From NCBI GenBank assembly GCA_003486285.1, contig DNGH01000043.1, positions 1 to 5,636 on the forward strand: DNA of 5,636 nt, read 5' to 3'. The position numbers were made by a program, and so were the translations under genes. Below, one piece after another: positions 4,938 to 5,636 of this stretch (the first letter of the stretch is position 1; every line of letters starts with the position of its first letter). Under the pieces are notes generated by a model. That model was not told the origin of the DNA and made no database searches. It saw only the letters and a list, made by a program, of their open reading frames with translations. This stretch comes from Actinomycetota bacterium (GTDB taxonomy: Bacteria > Actinomycetota > Acidimicrobiia > Spongiisociales > UBA11373).

Positions 4938-5636
4938 GGGAGGACGGTCCGCTCACGACGCGCCCGGGCCCCGAGGAGGCGGCGTTCGAAGCGGGTCTCC
5001 GGCCGACGACCCTCGAAGAGTTCATCGGCCAGGACGAGCTCAAGGAACGCCTGTCCATCCTGATCGAAGCGGCGCGGGGGCGTGGCGAGCCTCTCGATCA
5101 CGTCCTGTTCAGCGGGCCGCCCGGACTGGGGAAGACGACCCTCGCCGCCATCCTCGCCGACGGCATGGGGGCGCAGCTGCGGGCAACCTCGGGACCGGTG
5201 CTGGAGCGGGCCGGCGATCTGGCCGCCATCCTTTCGAACCTCCAGGCCGGCGATGTGATGTTCATCGACGAGGTGCATCGGCTGCCGCGGGCCGTGGAGG
5301 AGATCCTCTACACCGCCATGGAGGATTTCCAGTTGGACATCGTCATCGGCAAGGGGGCGGGCGCCAACTCGATCCGGCTCGGGCTGCCGCCCTTCACCCT
5401 GATCGGGGCGACGACGCGGGTAGGGCGGGTCTCGGCGCCGCTGCGCGATCGTTTCGGATACCTGGCACGCATCGACTACTACCGGCCCCAGGAGTTGGAG
5501 ACGATCGTCGGACGTTCCGCCCGCATCCTCGGCATCGCCATCGACGATCCCGGGCGGCGGGCGATCGCCCAGCGGTCGCGGGGCACCCCGCGCATCGCCA
5601 ACCGGCTGCTCAGGCGCGTGCGCGACTTCGCCGAGG
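4934..5636 (+). CDS. ruvB: Holliday junction branch migration ATPase RuvB (5' part, cut by the window end)
   Basis: RuvB is the hexameric AAA+ ATPase that drives branch migration with RuvA. The window holds 234 codons plus one base of a gene that is usually about 340 codons, so roughly the last third is missing; the frame is open to the edge. Seen in order are the N-terminal LRPTTLEEFIGQDELK (22-37), Walker A GPPGLGKT (61-68), ATSGPVLERAGDLAAIL (84-100), Walker B FIDEVHR (110-116), MEDFQLDIVIGKG (129-141), sensor 1 GATTR (158-162), the LRDRFG block (170-175) carrying the arginine finger, and the sensor 2 region RGTPRIANRLLRR (216-228). The start of the winged-helix DNA-binding domain lies beyond the edge. 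The ATG overlaps the ruvA stop (ATGA). There is no strong ribosome binding site before it, but no other plausible start is available, since the next in-frame ATG is codon 78. Confidence 0.97.
   Translation, partial: MREDGPLTTRPGPEEAAFEAGLRPTTLEEFIGQDELKERLSILIEAARGRGEPLDHVLFSGPPGLGKTTLAAILADGMGAQLRATSGPVLERAGDLAAILSNLQAGDVMFIDEVHRLPRAVEEILYTAMEDFQLDIVIGKGAGANSIRLGLPPFTLIGATTRVGRVSAPLRDRFGYLARIDYYRPQELETIVGRSARILGIAIDDPGRRAIAQRSRGTPRIANRLLRRVRDFAE

Noticed and set aside
1..5636. Search for CRISPR repeats, insertion sequences, toxin-antitoxin pairs, phage genes or rRNA/tRNA genes.
   Set aside because: No spaced direct repeats, transposase motifs or RNA gene signatures were seen, and nearly every base belongs to a recognised gene.

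Overview
The window is GC-rich, densely packed chromosomal DNA from a bacterium that is most likely an actinomycete in the broad sense (Actinomycetota). Three things point there. The pdxS-pdxT-yebC...ruvC-ruvA-ruvB order is the one known from actinobacteria. A Gram-positive/actinobacterial type LexA box lies at ruvC. The acyltransferase carries a C-terminal domain resembling DUF4383, a family found mainly in actinobacteria. A deep-branching class such as Acidimicrobiia is possible but cannot be settled from the sequence alone.

Layout. Positions 77-2274 hold a tight plus-strand operon. pdxS and pdxT encode the two subunits of the glutamine-dependent pyridoxal 5'-phosphate synthase and are separated by 3 nt. 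yebC follows, overlapping the pdxT stop by one base. Positions 2286-3815 hold a minus-strand gene for a 509-residue multi-membrane-spanning acyltransferase, which converges on yebC with only 11 nt between the two stop codons. A 64-nt divergent intergenic region (3816-3879) separates it from the plus-strand ruvC-ruvA-ruvB operon. The ruv genes overlap by 4 nt at each junction (GTGA, ATGA), and ruvB runs off the right end after 234 codons.

How the genes work together. PdxT releases ammonia from glutamine and channels it to PdxS, which builds vitamin B6 cofactor. RuvA and RuvB form the branch-migration motor on Holliday junctions, and RuvC resolves those junctions. The antiparallel acyltransferase isolates ruvCAB from the upstream operon, so ruvCAB needs its own promoter. 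The short intergenic region supplies a candidate: a TATTCT -10 element followed by a LexA operator that spans the ruvC start codon, indicating SOS control of Holliday-junction processing. The same region holds a perfect 12-bp palindrome beside a possible leaderless promoter for the acyltransferase.

Most of the window is conserved housekeeping sequence, and I found no clearly novel system. The points most worth a second look are the LexA box on the ruvC start, the acyltransferase/DUF4383-like fusion, and the palindrome between the divergent genes.
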